Of a DNA stretch of 64,000 nucleotides, positions 54,644 through 62,657 are shown one piece after another. A program made the position numbers and the translations under genes. The stretch covers positions 1,798,001 through 1,862,000 of the forward strand of contig NZ_BAAACF010000001.1 in the NCBI RefSeq assembly GCF_039521365.1, in the 5' to 3' direction. Every line of letters begins with the position of its first letter. The first letter of the stretch is position 1. The notes beneath the pieces are model-generated. The model was not told the DNA's origin, searched no databases, and saw nothing but the letters and a program-made list of their open reading frames with translations. This DNA comes from Clostridium_AW malenominatum (lineage in GTDB: Bacteria; Bacillota; Clostridia; Clostridiales; Clostridiaceae).

Positions 54644-56005
54644 TTGAATAAAAAAATTGTAAAAGAGGTGCTTTCTGTAGCGCTGCCTGCAGTAGCAGAA
54701 ATGTTTCTCTATATGATGATTTGGCTCTTTGATACGATGATGGTAGGAAATTATGGTGGACAAGTTGCCGTAAGTACTGTAGGATTATGTTCTGAAATAA
54801 TGACAGGAGTTGTAAACATATTCATTCTCCTAGGTGTTTGTGTTGGTGCCATATCCCTAGTTTCAAGAACTTTAGGGGCAAATAAATTTGATTTAGCAGA
54901 AGAATATGCCACTCTTTCTCTTATGATAGGAATTATACTTTCCTTAATAGTATCTAGTTCTGCTTTTATATTTGCACCCAAAATTTTATTCTATGGTGGT
55001 GCTAAAGGTGAGGTTCTAAGATTAGGAATAGTATATTTGAGAATAACCTCCGTCGGCTTATTTTTTAATATGATTATGAGCGTGCTTAACTCAATACTAA
55101 GAGGAACTAAAAATACAAAAACCCCATTAATTGCCGCTATAATTATTAATATTATAAATATATTTTTAGATTGGGCTATGATATTTGGTAAGGCTGGCTT
55201 TCCTGAGATGGGTATTAAAGGAGCTGCAATTGCAACTGCATTTTCCCATATAGTAGGTTTTATATTTATTTCTATCTATACTTTCAAATATTCAAAAATA
55301 AAACCTCGATTAAAATACATAAAAAGTCTTTCATTATCTAGAATTAAAAATCTTGTTAAACTAATTATTCCCTCTTCACTCCAAGAAGCCGCTTACAGCA
55401 TAGCTAGAATACTTGGAATTTCTATGATGATGAGGCTTGGTGAAGCTGCATTTGCGGCAAATCAAATTGCTACTATTATTGAAAATGTTTCATATCTACC
55501 CGGGACAGGATTTGGTGTAGCTTGCACTGCATTGGTTGGTCATAAGGTGGGAGAGAAAAATTTTAAGGAAGCTAAAGAATATGCTAATACCTGTGCATTA
55601 CTAGGACTTATTTTTATGGGATTTTGCTCTGCCATGTTTTTGATTTTTCCAAAACTAATAGTTTCATTGTTTGTGGGCAATAATGAATCAGAGGTTATAA
55701 GACTAGGTATACTTTGCTTAATGGTGGGTGCTATAGAGCAGCCTACAATGTCTCTATATCTAGTTTACGGAGGAGCTTTAAAAGGATCTGGGGATACTAA
55801 AACTCCCTTCTATATTTCCCTGCTTGCTGCATGGATGATTAGAGTGCCCCTAATGCTGTACTTTATAGGCTACTTAAAATCACCGGTATATTACAACTGG
55901 TGGATTTCAGGAGCTCAATGGGCTTTCCAAGGAATATTTATGTACTTGCTTTTTAAAAGGAGATTTAAAAAATTACAAAGGGATGTTTGTGAGCAAGCTG
56001 CTTAA
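54644..56005 (+). CDS. MATE family efflux transporter
   Basis: A 453-residue twelve-helix transporter with two MatE repeats. Repeat one starts VLSVALPAVAEMFLYMMIWLFDTMMVGN and repeat two near NLVKLIIPSSLQEAAYSIARILG. Conserved segments include VSRTLGANKFDLAEEYATL and CTALVGHKVGEKNFKEAKEYA. The start is a TTG with AAGGATGATG upstream. It lies divergent from the GGDEF/EAL gene across 213 nt of AT-rich DNA with no operator that I can name. It differs clearly from the MATE gene at 44.6-46 kb, so the two are not a recent duplication. Substrate unknown. Confidence 0.9.
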   Translation: MNKKIVKEVLSVALPAVAEMFLYMMIWLFDTMMVGNYGGQVAVSTVGLCSEIMTGVVNIFILLGVCVGAISLVSRTLGANKFDLAEEYATLSLMIGIILSLIVSSSAFIFAPKILFYGGAKGEVLRLGIVYLRITSVGLFFNMIMSVLNSILRGTKNTKTPLIAAIIINIINIFLDWAMIFGKAGFPEMGIKGAAIATAFSHIVGFIFISIYTFKYSKIKPRLKYIKSLSLSRIKNLVKLIIPSSLQEAAYSIARILGISMMMRLGEAAFAANQIATIIENVSYLPGTGFGVACTALVGHKVGEKNFKEAKEYANTCALLGLIFMGFCSAMFLIFPKLIVSLFVGNNESEVIRLGILCLMVGAIEQPTMSLYLVYGGALKGSGDTKTPFYISLLAAWMIRVPLMLYFIGYLKSPVYYNWWISGAQWAFQGIFMYLLFKRRFKKLQRDVCEQAA

Positions 56006-56010
56006 TGATA

Positions 56011-56056
56011 AAATTCCTCTTGAATTTCTATAATAGAATTTCAAGAGGAATTTTTT
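56011..56056. terminator. Bidirectional terminator between MATE gene and livK2
   Basis: A 20-bp inverted repeat with one mismatch (56011-56030 and 56034-56053), loop of 3 nt, followed by T residues on the plus strand and by a TTTTATC-type tail on the minus strand. livK2 stops at 56060. Confidence 0.88.
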
Positions 56057-56059
56057 ATT

Positions 56060-57226
56060 CTATGGTTGTTGTTTCTTTAGGAAGGTTTGCACTCCATCCT
56101 TAACTTCTAATATGGTAATAGATTTTACTGGGTTGTGATTGCTATCTATTGAGAAGGAACCAGTAATTCCTTTAAAGTCTTTAGTGGCAGCTAAAGCATC
56201 TTTTAATTTTTCTCTATCAGGAGCACCCGCTCTATTTAATGCATCTACAAGGAAATATGCAAGATCGTATCCTAAAGCATTAAATGCATCTGGCTCTTTG
56301 TTAAGCGCTTTTTTATAGGTATCTATAAATTTCACTACCTCAGGAGTATTATCTTTTGAAGAATAGTGATTAGTATAATAAATTTTATTTAAGGCATCTT
56401 TTCCTGCAAGTTCAAGTAGTTTCGGAGAGTCATAGCCGTCTCCTCCTAAAATTGGAACGTTTATTCCTAATTCCCTTGCTTGTTTAATGATTAAACCTAC
56501 TTCTTCATAGTACCCTGGTAAATAAATTGCTTCAGGGTTAACATTTTTAATATTTGTTAAAACTGCTTTAAAATCCTTGTCTTTTGCTTGGTAGGCCTGC
56601 TCAGTTAAAATTTTTCCACCTAAACTTGTATAGGTTTCTTTAAAGCTCTTTGTCATACCTTTGCTATAATCACTGGTTGTATCCATTAATACTGCAGCAT
56701 TCATAAGTTTAAGATCCTCTGCTGCAAAGTTTGCAAGTATTACTCCTTGGAAAGAATCGCTAAAGCAAGTTTTAAAAATATACTCTCTTACCTTTCCATT
56801 GCTGTCTACAGTAACATCGTCTGCTGTGGATGATGCTGAAATTACTGGAACCTTGTTTTGAATAGCTATGGGTGCTGCAGCTTTCATGGGTCCCGATGTT
56901 GCAGGTCCTAGTATTGCCACCACCTTGTCCCTTGTGGCAAGCTTAGATGCAACGCTTGCAGCTTCTGCTGTATCTGATTTATTATCTACTTTAATGAGTT
57001 CAATTTGTTTACCTAAAACCCCACCTGCATCATTAATTTCTTTAAAGGCAAGCTCCAAACCGCTAACAACACCTTGTCCATAGGTAGCAACTTCGTTTGA
57101 AAGTTCATAGTTTAATCCAATCTTTATTGTATTTCCTTCATTCCCATTTGTTTTCTTTGCACCGCATCCTGTAAATATTGATGCCGTCATTAACATTGCT
57201 ATAAATATTGATAATTTCTTTTTCAT
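56060..57226 (-). CDS. livK: Branched-chain amino acid ABC transporter binding lipoprotein, copy 2
   Basis: A 388-residue periplasmic-binding-type lipoprotein. The signal peptide ends with the lipobox SIFTGCGAK. The mature part is a type I (LivJ-like) binding fold with GLNYELSNEVATYGQ, ELAFKEINDAGGVLGKQIEL, VVAILGPATSG, ISASSTADDVTVD, YLPGYYEEVGLIIKQARELG, GGDGYDSPKL and FNALGYDLAYFLVDAL. It is about 85 percent identical by eye to livK1 at 61.4-62.5 kb. Unlike livK1 it lies downstream of livF and has its own promoter and two T-box leaders. It probably shares the LivHMGF permease and shifts substrate range; valine control is suggested by the leaders. Confidence 0.93.
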   Translation of the reverse strand: MKKKLSIFIAMLMTASIFTGCGAKKTNGNEGNTIKIGLNYELSNEVATYGQGVVSGLELAFKEINDAGGVLGKQIELIKVDNKSDTAEAASVASKLATRDKVVAILGPATSGPMKAAAPIAIQNKVPVISASSTADDVTVDSNGKVREYIFKTCFSDSFQGVILANFAAEDLKLMNAAVLMDTTSDYSKGMTKSFKETYTSLGGKILTEQAYQAKDKDFKAVLTNIKNVNPEAIYLPGYYEEVGLIIKQARELGINVPILGGDGYDSPKLLELAGKDALNKIYYTNHYSSKDNTPEVVKFIDTYKKALNKEPDAFNALGYDLAYFLVDALNRAGAPDREKLKDALAATKDFKGITGSFSIDSNHNPVKSITILEVKDGVQTFLKKQQP

Positions 57227-57275
57227 AATTATTCTCCCTTCTTATTTTCCTTATTTTTTAATTAATATACTACAC

Positions 57276-57326
57276 TACCATCATCATCCATATTACTGAC
57301 TAGCCCCAACAAAATCGCCCCCTTTT
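57276..57326 (-). other. Conserved leader block upstream of livK2 (possible leader peptide)
   Basis: Between the last T-box terminator and livK2 there is a block that matches the livK1 leader (62596-62645) almost base for base. On the minus strand it begins with a G-rich, SD-like run and then a TTG TTG GGG CTA GTC frame encoding LLGLVSNMDDDGSVVY before a TAA. The equivalent frame at livK1 encodes LLGLVSSMDEDG. Conservation well above the neighbouring leader DNA suggests function, but translation is unproven. Confidence 0.45.
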
Positions 57327-57345
57327 GTATTTTTGTATAAAAAAA

Positions 57346-57595
57346 GCCCCTATACATAGATATACTACGTATAGAGGCGTATTTCGCTGTACCACTCTAA
57401 TTCGTTACTATTTTTCAACAGTAACCTCAATAGGTTCAAACAAACCGTGCACTGTAACCTGTGCTAAAGGGTGATAACCTACTACTACTTCGGCTATACA
57501 ATTCAGGAGCTACTATTACATATCCATTAATACTAGGCTCACACCATCCCTAGCTCTCTTTAACTAATTTGTGGATATTTTTCTCTCCGTCTTCA
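57346..57595 (-). promoter_or_regulatory. T-box riboswitch, downstream member of the livK2 tandem (apparent specifier GUA, Val)
   Basis: Minus-strand leader with all T-box parts. The 5' GGAG (complement at 57585-57588) pairs with CUCC (57506-57509) as the base of stem I. The stem I distal region has AGAGAGCUAGGGAUGGUG. The conserved T-box UUAGAGUGGUACAGCGAAA lies at 57382-57400; its UGGU can pair with an NCCA tail whose discriminator is A. The terminator is the hairpin 57346-57378 followed by U residues. By alignment with the other two leaders the specifier codon is GUA (57511-57513) followed by a G, which would read tRNA-Val. Uncharged tRNA would stabilise the antiterminator and allow livK2 transcription. 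Confidence 0.88.
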
Positions 57596-57644
57596 TTATT
57601 TTCATATTGATTATTTGTCCCAGAACGCTGTTTATATAAAAAAA

Positions 57645-57895
57645 CCTCTATACGTAGTTATACTACGTATAGAGGCGTATTTCGCTGTACCACTCTAATT
57701 CGTTACTATTTTTCAACAGTAACCTTAATAGGTTCTAATAAACCGTGCACTGTAACCTGTGCTAAAGGGTGATAACCTACTACTATTTCGGCTATACAAT
57801 TCAGAAGCTACTATTATATATCCATTAGCACTAGGCTTCCACCATCCCTAGCTCTCTTTAACTAATTTGCAGATATTTTTCTCTCCATCATCATT
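57645..57895 (-). promoter_or_regulatory. T-box riboswitch, upstream member of the livK2 tandem (apparent specifier GUA, Val)
   Basis: A second complete T-box leader, nearly identical to the one at 57346-57595. Basal stem pairs 57883-57886 with 57804-57807; the distal part has AGAGAGCUAGGGAUGGUGG; the T-box core is at 57680-57698; the intrinsic terminator is the perfect hairpin 57645-57675 followed by seven U. The specifier, by alignment, is GUA at 57809-57811 (Val). Both leaders must be antiterminated in series for livK2 to be expressed, which should sharpen the response to valine starvation. Confidence 0.88.
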
Positions 57896-57903
57896 GTTTT
57901 GTT

Positions 57904-57944
57904 ATTATACTAAATAGTTTATCACACTAAAGGATAATCGTCAA
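57904..57944 (-). promoter_or_regulatory. Promoter of the livK2 tandem T-box leader
   Basis: On the minus strand a -35 box TTGACG (57939-57944) and a -10 box TAAACT (57916-57921) with a 17-nt spacer. A perfect TATAAT follows at 57904-57909. The livF stop is at 57988, so this promoter gives livK2 its own transcript. A similar arrangement precedes livK1 at about 62992-63029. Confidence 0.6.
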
Positions 57945-57987
57945 TGGGTTTAATAACTATTACCAAATAAAAATTGTCCTTACTTTT

Positions 57988-58692
57988 TTAACCACCTAAA
58001 TAAGTCTTTTTGACATTTTCATTATTTAATAAATCACAACCATTACCCTCAAGCGCAATACTTCCAGTCTGTATAACATAAGCTCTATGCGCTATTGATA
58101 AAGCCATATTAGCATTTTGCTCAACTAAAAGTACTGTTGTACCAGATTTGTTTATATCTTGTATTATGGAAAATATTTCATCAACCATGATTGGTGCTAG
58201 ACCCATAGAAGGTTCATCAAGTAAAATTAATTTTGGTCTAAGCATTAAAGCTCTTCCCATAGCTAGCATCTGTTGTTCCCCACCACTTAGAGTACCTGCC
58301 ATTTGAGTTCTTCTTTCTTTAAGTCTTGGAAATCTTTCAAAGATTTTTTCATAATCTTCTTTAATCCCCTCTTTATCTGTTCTTATATAAGCTCCCATTT
58401 CTAAGTTTTCCATAACGGACATATTGGCGAAAACCCTTCTTCCCTCTGGAACATGAGCTATTCCCATTTTCACTATGTCTGAAGCACTAGCACCAGTTAT
58501 ATCTTTATCTAAATATTTAATTGCCCCCTCTTTTGCCTTAACTATGCCAGATATTGTTTTTAGCATTGACGTTTTTCCAGCCCCATTGGATCCAATCAAT
58601 GTTACAACTTCCCCTTCATTTACGTGAATGGACAAATCCTTAAGCGCATGAATACCTCCATAGAATACATTAATTTTATTTAGTTCTAACAT
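57988..58692 (-). CDS. livF: Branched-chain amino acid ABC transporter ATP-binding protein LivF
   Basis: A 234-residue ABC ATPase. Walker A is GSNGAGKTSMLK, the signature is LSGGEQQMLAMGRAL, Walker B is LILLDEPSMGLAP, and the H-loop region is VLLVEQNANMALSIAHRAYV. VNEGEVVTLIGSNGAGK and HVPEGRRVFANMSVMENLEMGAY are typical of LivF. It drives LivHM with LivG. It overlaps the end of livG by 7 nt and has GGAGGAA upstream of its ATG. About 300 nt after it begins the separate livK2 unit; I see no strong terminator directly after livF. Confidence 0.96.
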   Translation of the reverse strand: MLELNKINVFYGGIHALKDLSIHVNEGEVVTLIGSNGAGKTSMLKTISGIVKAKEGAIKYLDKDITGASASDIVKMGIAHVPEGRRVFANMSVMENLEMGAYIRTDKEGIKEDYEKIFERFPRLKERRTQMAGTLSGGEQQMLAMGRALMLRPKLILLDEPSMGLAPIMVDEIFSIIQDINKSGTTVLLVEQNANMALSIAHRAYVIQTGSIALEGNGCDLLNNENVKKTYLGG

Positions 58693-59456
58693 GCTGCATT
58701 CCTCCCTAGATAAGCCTCAATAACCCTTGGATTATTTCTAACAACTTCTGGCTTACCTTCGGCAATTAAGGTTCCATAATCTAAAACGGATATTTTATCA
58801 CAAATATTCATTACGAGTGACATGTCATGTTCAATTAATATAATTGTAAGTTCGTAGTTCTTCTTTATCCATCTTATTAATTCCATAAGTTCTCTTGTTT
58901 CATTTGGATTCATTCCCGCTGCTGGTTCATCCAACAGTAAAAGACTAGGATTAGAAGCAAGAGCTCTTACTATTTCTAATCTTCTTTGCTCTCCATAAGG
59001 TAAGTTTTTAGCAAGCTCATCCTTCTTATGATCTAAATTGAATTTCTTTAGAAGTTCTAATGCTTCACTATAAACTCTCTTTTCTTCTTTATAGAAAGAA
59101 GGAAGTTTAAAAAAGCTAGCTAAGAGGCCATACTTAATATTTTTATGAAACCCTAAAGTTACATTTTCAATTACAGTCATATTTTTAAACAATCTTATAT
59201 TTTGAAAGGTTCTCGCAATTCCATAATCCGTTATTTTATACGGTTTTAAGTTGTTTAAGTGTAAATCCTCAAAAGAAATTTTTCCACTAGTTGGAGTGTA
59301 CATTCCGGTTAATAGATTAAAAAAGGTTGTTTTTCCCGCTCCATTAGGACCAATGAGTCCAACTACATCCCCCTTATCAATCATCATGTTAATATTTGAT
59401 ACTGCCTTTATACCCCCGAAACTCTTTGATAAATTATCAATTGTCAATACTGCCAT
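58686..59456 (-). CDS. livG: Branched-chain amino acid ABC transporter ATP-binding protein LivG
   Basis: A 256-residue ABC ATPase. Walker A is GPNGAGKTTFFN, the signature-like segment is LPYGEQRRLEIVRALAS, Walker B is LLLLDEPAAGMNP and the H-loop is ILIEHDMSLVMNICDKI. The RTFQNIRLFKNMTVIENVTLGFH block is characteristic of LivG. The frame is open upstream to 59510 inside livM, but an ATG at 59456 with AAGGAGG is the start, which overlaps livM by 20 nt and couples their translation. Confidence 0.96.
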   Translation of the reverse strand: MAVLTIDNLSKSFGGIKAVSNINMMIDKGDVVGLIGPNGAGKTTFFNLLTGMYTPTSGKISFEDLHLNNLKPYKITDYGIARTFQNIRLFKNMTVIENVTLGFHKNIKYGLLASFFKLPSFYKEEKRVYSEALELLKKFNLDHKKDELAKNLPYGEQRRLEIVRALASNPSLLLLDEPAAGMNPNETRELMELIRWIKKNYELTIILIEHDMSLVMNICDKISVLDYGTLIAEGKPEVVRNNPRVIEAYLGRNAAC

Positions 59457-60402
59457 TTGATTTTCCTCCTTTCTCAAACAATTTAATTTTACTTTTATTT
59501 TTACCTTCACTTTTACCTAAAAGACCTTGAGGTCTATATACCATGATTAAAAATAATATTACTGAGTAAATAACCATTCTAAGCTCTGGAATGTTTTGAA
59601 GAAATAAGGATATTATAGAAAGAGCAATTGCTCCCGCAACAGATCCTGCAATGCTTCCCATTCCTCCAAAAACTACTATAACTAAAATATCGATGGATCT
59701 CATAAATCCGAAGTTATTTGGCTTTATAAAATAGAAGTAGTTTGCATATAAAGCTCCAGCTATACCTGCAAAGAAAGCACCTACTACAAAGGCCAAAACC
59801 TTATACAATGTAGTGTTAATTCCCATAGCTTCTGCTGCTATTTCATCTTCTCTTATGGCTATACACGCTCTTCCTGCATAAGAGTTTATAAAATTTTTAA
59901 TTAAAATAATTGTTCCTATCACTCCAAAGAAAACCCATCTCCAAGTAGTGTACTGTGGAATATCATTTAATCCACTAGCTCCTCCTACATATTCAAAATT
60001 TAATAATATTATTCTAACTATTTCACTAAAACCTAGGGTAGCTATAGCAAGATAATCCCCCTTTAATCTTAAAGTTGGTATGCCTATGACCAATCCCATT
60101 ACTGCTGCCAGAAGCGCTGATACAAGGATAGAAGGTATAAAAGAATATCCCATCTTTGCTGTCATAACTGCTGATGTATAAGCTCCTACAGCCATAAAAG
60201 CCGCATGACCTAAGGAAAACTGTCCAGTAAAACCTGTTATTAAATTTAAACTTACTGCCAATATAATATTAATTCCAATTAAGACTACGTTTAACAATAT
60301 ATATGAATCTATAATTCCTGCACTTATTAACACTTGTAATAGTACATATAGTATAATTATCAAACCAAAACTTATAATATTTTTCTTATTAAACCAATTC
60401 AA
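59437..60402 (-). CDS. livM: Branched-chain amino acid ABC transporter permease LivM
   Basis: A 321-residue permease with about nine hydrophobic segments. Family features are LITGFTGQFSLGHAAFMAVGAYTSAV, LRLKGDYLAIATLGFSEIVRIILLN, AIREDEIAAEAMGINTTLYKVLAFVVGAFFAGIAGALYA and a late VVFGGMGSIAGSVAGA. The Glu-Ala-Met-Gly loop is the site that contacts the ATPases. It forms the membrane channel with LivH. It starts 11 nt after the livH stop codon and overlaps livG. Confidence 0.95.
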   Translation of the reverse strand: MNWFNKKNIISFGLIIILYVLLQVLISAGIIDSYILLNVVLIGINIILAVSLNLITGFTGQFSLGHAAFMAVGAYTSAVMTAKMGYSFIPSILVSALLAAVMGLVIGIPTLRLKGDYLAIATLGFSEIVRIILLNFEYVGGASGLNDIPQYTTWRWVFFGVIGTIILIKNFINSYAGRACIAIREDEIAAEAMGINTTLYKVLAFVVGAFFAGIAGALYANYFYFIKPNNFGFMRSIDILVIVVFGGMGSIAGSVAGAIALSIISLFLQNIPELRMVIYSVILFLIMVYRPQGLLGKSEGKNKSKIKLFEKGGKSNGSIDN

Positions 60403-60413
60403 AGTATCGCCCC

Positions 60414-61298
60414 CTATACCTTTTCCTTAACATTTTTACCTAATAATCCATTAGGTTTTACTATTAAGACCAGGATTAATATGGCAAAAGCAACTGCATC
60501 TTTATATAGTGAGTTTCCATAAGCACTTACCATTGTTTCTGTGAAACCTAAGAATATTCCACCAAACATAGCGCCAGGGATGACACCAATTCCTCCTATA
60601 ACTGCTGCTACAAAGGCTTTAAGACCCGGTAGCATACCCATTAGAGGATCTATTGAATTGTAATATACTCCAACTAATACTCCTGCAGCACCTGCAAGAG
60701 CTGAACCAATTGCAAAAGTGTATGATATTGTATTATCCACATTTATTCCCATAAGTTGTGCTGCTTCTCTATCGTGAGATACAGCTCTCATAGCCTTACC
60801 TACCTTTGTTTTATAAATTATATATTGAAGTAAAAGCATCAATAAAACTGTTATTATAACTATATAAACATCTTTTGTATTTAAAAGTACTTTATTATTT
60901 AATAATCCTATTTGTTTTCCTTTTAACACCTCAGGAAAAGTTCTAGTTTCTGCTGAAACAAAATACATAGTTCCATATTCTAAAAATAGAGAAACGCTGA
61001 TTGCTGTTATTAGAGCAGCTATTCTCGTTGAATTTCTAATAGGTTTATAAGCTACTTTTTCTATTATAATTCCAATTATTGCACAAGATAACATTGATAT
61101 TAGAAGTGCTGGTATAAAGCTTAGATGCAAAATCGATGTTACTGCAAAACCTATATAAGCCCCTAACATGTATATATCTCCATGGGCAAAGTTTATTAAA
61201 TTTATTATTCCGTATACCATGGTATAACCTAGTGCTATAAGAGCATATATACTTCCAAGGGAAATACCATTAATTAACTGCTGCAAAAATTTCTCCAT
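60414..61298 (-). CDS. livH: Branched-chain amino acid ABC transporter permease LivH
   Basis: A 294-residue permease of the LivH type. Motifs are NGISLGSIYALIALGYTMVYGIINLINFAHGDIYMLGAY, AVSHDREAAQLMGINVDNTISYTFAIGSALAGAAGVLVG and KAFVAAVIGGIGVIPGAMFGGIFLG. It partners with LivM. An AAGGAAGTG ribosome binding site precedes the ATG. The gap to livK1 upstream is 67 nt and contains a hairpin without a T run (61334-61351). Confidence 0.95.
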   Translation of the reverse strand: MEKFLQQLINGISLGSIYALIALGYTMVYGIINLINFAHGDIYMLGAYIGFAVTSILHLSFIPALLISMLSCAIIGIIIEKVAYKPIRNSTRIAALITAISVSLFLEYGTMYFVSAETRTFPEVLKGKQIGLLNNKVLLNTKDVYIVIITVLLMLLLQYIIYKTKVGKAMRAVSHDREAAQLMGINVDNTISYTFAIGSALAGAAGVLVGVYYNSIDPLMGMLPGLKAFVAAVIGGIGVIPGAMFGGIFLGFTETMVSAYGNSLYKDAVAFAILILVLIVKPNGLLGKNVKEKV

Positions 61299-61333
61299 TT
61301 AATCACTTCCTTTTCTTAAAATTGAAGGGGTAG

Positions 61334-61351
61334 GAGGGGAAATATCCCCTC
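61334..61351 (-). other. Intercistronic hairpin between livK1 and livH
   Basis: A perfect 7-bp stem GAGGGGA/TCCCCTC (61334-61340 and 61345-61351) with a 4-nt loop, placed just after the livK1 stop. It lacks a T run, so it is not a standard terminator. It may stabilise the livK1 end of the message or attenuate, giving more binding protein than permease. Confidence 0.5.
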
Positions 61352-61365
61352 TCTCTATTTAAATT

Positions 61366-62541
61366 TTATGGTTGTTGCTTCTTTAAGAATGTTGCTTCTC
61401 CATTTTTAACTTCCAATATAGTTATAGATTTTACTGGATTATGATTGCTATCTATGGAGAAAGTTCCAGTAATTCCTGTAAAGTCTTTAGTTCCTGCAAG
61501 AGCATCTTTTAATTTTTCTCTATCAGCAGCTCCTGCTCTCTTTAATCCATCTGCAACAAAGTATGCTAAATCATATCCTAATGCATTGAATGCGTCTGGC
61601 TCTTTGTTAAATTCCTTTTTATAAGTTTCCTTAAACTTTACAACTTCTGGAGTAGTATCATTTGATGAATAGTGATTTGTATAATAAACCTTGTTTAAAG
61701 CTTCTTTTCCTGCAAGCTCTGCTAGCTTTGGTGAATCATATCCATCTCCACCTAGTATTGGAACATTAATTCCTAATTCTCTAGCTTGTTTAACAATTAA
61801 ACCTACTTCTTCATAATATCCTGGTAAATAGATAATATCTGGATTAGCATTTTTAATGTTTGTCAATACCGCTTTAAAGTCTTTATCCTTTCCTTGATAC
61901 GCCTGCTCAGTTAAGATTTTCCCACCTAACTTTATATAAGTTTCTTTAAAGCTTTTTGTAAGACCTTTGCTATAGTCACTGCTTGTATCCATTAAAACTG
62001 CAGCATTCATAAGTTTAAGATCCTCCGCTGCAAAGTTTGCAAGTATTACTCCTTGGAAAGAGTCACTAAAACAAGTTTTGAAAATATAATCCCTTACCTT
62101 TCCATTGCTATCTATAGTAACATCGTCTGCTGTAGAGGATGCCGATATTAATGGAACTTTGTTTTGTGTAGCTTGTGGTATTGCTGCTTTAACGCTACCT
62201 GATGTTGCAGGTCCTAGTATGGCTACAACCTTATCTCTTGTAGCAAGTTTTGATGTAACGCTTGCAGCTTCTGCTGTATCTGATTTGTTATCTGCCTTAA
62301 TAAGTTCAACTTTTTTACCTAAAACTCCACCTGCTGCATTAATTTCTTTAAATGCAAGTTCTATGCCTTGAACTAGACTTTGTCCATATGTGGCAACTTC
62401 ATTTGAAAGCTCATAGTTTAATCCAAGTTTTATTGTATCTCCTGATTTATCTCCAGTAGATTTATTTCCATTTCCACCGCATCCTGTAAATATTGATGCT
62501 GTCATTAACATAGCCATAAATAATGATAATTTCTTATTCAT
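61366..62541 (-). CDS. livK: Branched-chain amino acid ABC transporter binding lipoprotein, copy 1
   Basis: A 391-residue LivJ/LivK-type lipoprotein. The signal peptide ends in the lipobox SIFTGCGGN. The mature binding fold has GLNYELSNEVATYGQSLVQGIELAFKEI, VVAILGPATSGSVKAAI, ISASSTADDVTID, YLPGYYEEVGLIVKQARELG and GGDGYDSPKLAELAG. It heads the livK1-H-M-G-F operon, so it is the primary receptor of the transporter. It is preceded by a T-box leader with apparent Leu specifier and by the conserved leader block. The duplicate livK2 lies at 56.1-57.2 kb. Confidence 0.95.
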   Translation of the reverse strand: MNKKLSLFMAMLMTASIFTGCGGNGNKSTGDKSGDTIKLGLNYELSNEVATYGQSLVQGIELAFKEINAAGGVLGKKVELIKADNKSDTAEAASVTSKLATRDKVVAILGPATSGSVKAAIPQATQNKVPLISASSTADDVTIDSNGKVRDYIFKTCFSDSFQGVILANFAAEDLKLMNAAVLMDTSSDYSKGLTKSFKETYIKLGGKILTEQAYQGKDKDFKAVLTNIKNANPDIIYLPGYYEEVGLIVKQARELGINVPILGGDGYDSPKLAELAGKEALNKVYYTNHYSSNDTTPEVVKFKETYKKEFNKEPDAFNALGYDLAYFVADGLKRAGAADREKLKDALAGTKDFTGITGTFSIDSNHNPVKSITILEVKNGEATFLKKQQP

Positions 62542-62595
62542 AATATCTCTCCTTCTTTCTTACTAAATTAACTTTTCTAATTAAAATATCTATAA

Positions 62596-62645
62596 TACCA
62601 TCTTCATCCATACTGCTGACTAGCCCCAACAAAATCGCCCCCTTT
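62596..62645 (-). other. Conserved leader block upstream of livK1 (possible leader peptide)
   Basis: Counterpart of the block at 57276-57326; the two differ at only about three positions over 50 nt. On the minus strand a TTG start after a G-rich run would open a frame LLGLVSSMDEDG... that continues for about 33 codons and ends with a TAA overlapping the livK1 ATG, an arrangement that could couple translation. The shorter livK2 version ends earlier. Function is unproven. Confidence 0.45.
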
Positions 62646-62657
62646 AAATCATTGTAT

